A stretch of 64,000 nt of DNA from Acidobacteriota bacterium (GTDB taxonomy: Bacteria > Acidobacteriota > Blastocatellia > Pyrinomonadales > Pyrinomonadaceae): contig JADKEF010000017.1 of the NCBI GenBank assembly GCA_016718135.1, positions 597,906 to 661,905 on the forward strand, given 5' to 3'. The notes under the pieces were generated by a model. That model had not been told where the DNA came from. It saw only the letters and a list, made by a program, of their open reading frames with translations, and did not search any database. The position numbers and the translations under genes are program-made. Shown here piece by piece: positions 63,742 to 64,000 of this stretch (positions are counted from its first letter, which is position 1; the number at the start of each line of letters is the position of its first letter).

Positions 63742-64000
63742 TTAGCTGTTCACCATCTGGCGGTGATAATTGATTTGACCCAAATGCCACGTGAGGTGCG
63801 TCGACAGATGAGTGATGAACCAACCGGTGGCCATTGGTTTGCCGAAAACTTCGATCGGATAGATCTCGGCAAGGTTAGCGTCGGTTAGTTTGGCGAGGGT
63901 CGTTCTGACAACATCGAGCGTGACGTCGATATCAGCGAGCATTTCGGCTCGTGGTACGTATGATTTGCTAAACTCCGCATCGCGGTCACGAATATAACCG
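63742..64000 (-). CDS. DinB-like helical protein, C-terminal part
   Basis: The frame is open from the right edge (GYIRDRDAEFSKSYVPRAEM and on). The C-terminal metal-type signature of DinB/DUF664-DUF1572 proteins is present: WFITHLSTHLTWHLGQINYH, with His spaced as metal ligands. Such four-helix proteins are often thiol-transferases or of unknown role. The N-terminus lies outside the window. It precedes folC by 3 bases on the same strand. Confidence 0.7.
   Translation of the reverse strand, partial: GYIRDRDAEFSKSYVPRAEMLADIDVTLDVVRTTLAKLTDANLAEIYPIEVFGKPMATGWFITHLSTHLTWHLGQINYHRQMVNS

Overview
This window has the look of an Acidobacteriota chromosome, probably class Blastocatellia. That is an inference from content, not from a marker gene: a tricorn-type S41 peptidase and an S9 peptidase, an FG-GAP protein with WRPSTGTWY-type repeats beside a very large RHS protein, YpdA, many secreted proteins of unknown function, GC near the mid-50s, and dense small palindromic repeats between genes. 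No rRNA, tRNA, CRISPR array, transposase or prophage gene was seen.

Layout. 1-2530 (minus): start of an aldehyde dehydrogenase, a secreted unknown, a DmpA-type P1 peptidase, and dcd broken by two single-base shifts. 2589-5895 (minus): ECF sigma factor, zinc-finger anti-sigma and two DUF4097-like envelope proteins (one frameshifted). 6147-9521: tricorn-like protease. 9663-15184: imuA-imuB-dnaE2, the SOS mutasome cassette for translesion synthesis; imuB carries an in-frame nested palindrome element and dnaE2 carries heptamer repeats and one frameshift. 15235-22488: ACT-domain malic enzyme, haemolysin III, a two-component system, a secreted unknown and YpdA. 22580-28663: coiled-coil protein, YgfZ, Mrp, a membrane protein and an S9 peptidase. 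28789-34024: two secreted unknowns, an IscA-type protein, a 478 bp gap that may hold a structured RNA, and an NlpC/P60 hydrolase.

34099-40547 (minus) is a tight run of eight genes: ctpA, pfkA, greA, a CDP-alcohol phosphotransferase, a small membrane protein (frameshifted), a small unknown, accC and an Sm-like small protein. 40691-50079: family 2 glycosyltransferase, pdxJ with a 30-G run near its 3' end, a lipoprotein, a MORN/Tudor-like secreted protein (frameshifted), a secreted helical-repeat protein and uvrA. 50231-60634: a fibronectin-type protein, a gene-free region rich in TTCGAAG motifs, then an FG-GAP protein and a 1,941-residue RHS protein with a nuclease-like tip, its overlapping putative immunity gene, a decayed second copy of that immunity gene, and an orphan toxin tail with its own candidate immunity gene. 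60785-64000 (minus): YeiH, gpmA, folC and a DinB-like protein that runs off the edge.

Two themes stand out. First, the RHS locus looks like a polymorphic-toxin array with displaced tips. Second, at least five otherwise conserved genes are each broken by single-base indels, several at homopolymers. This may be residual consensus error rather than biology, so the broken genes should be treated with caution.
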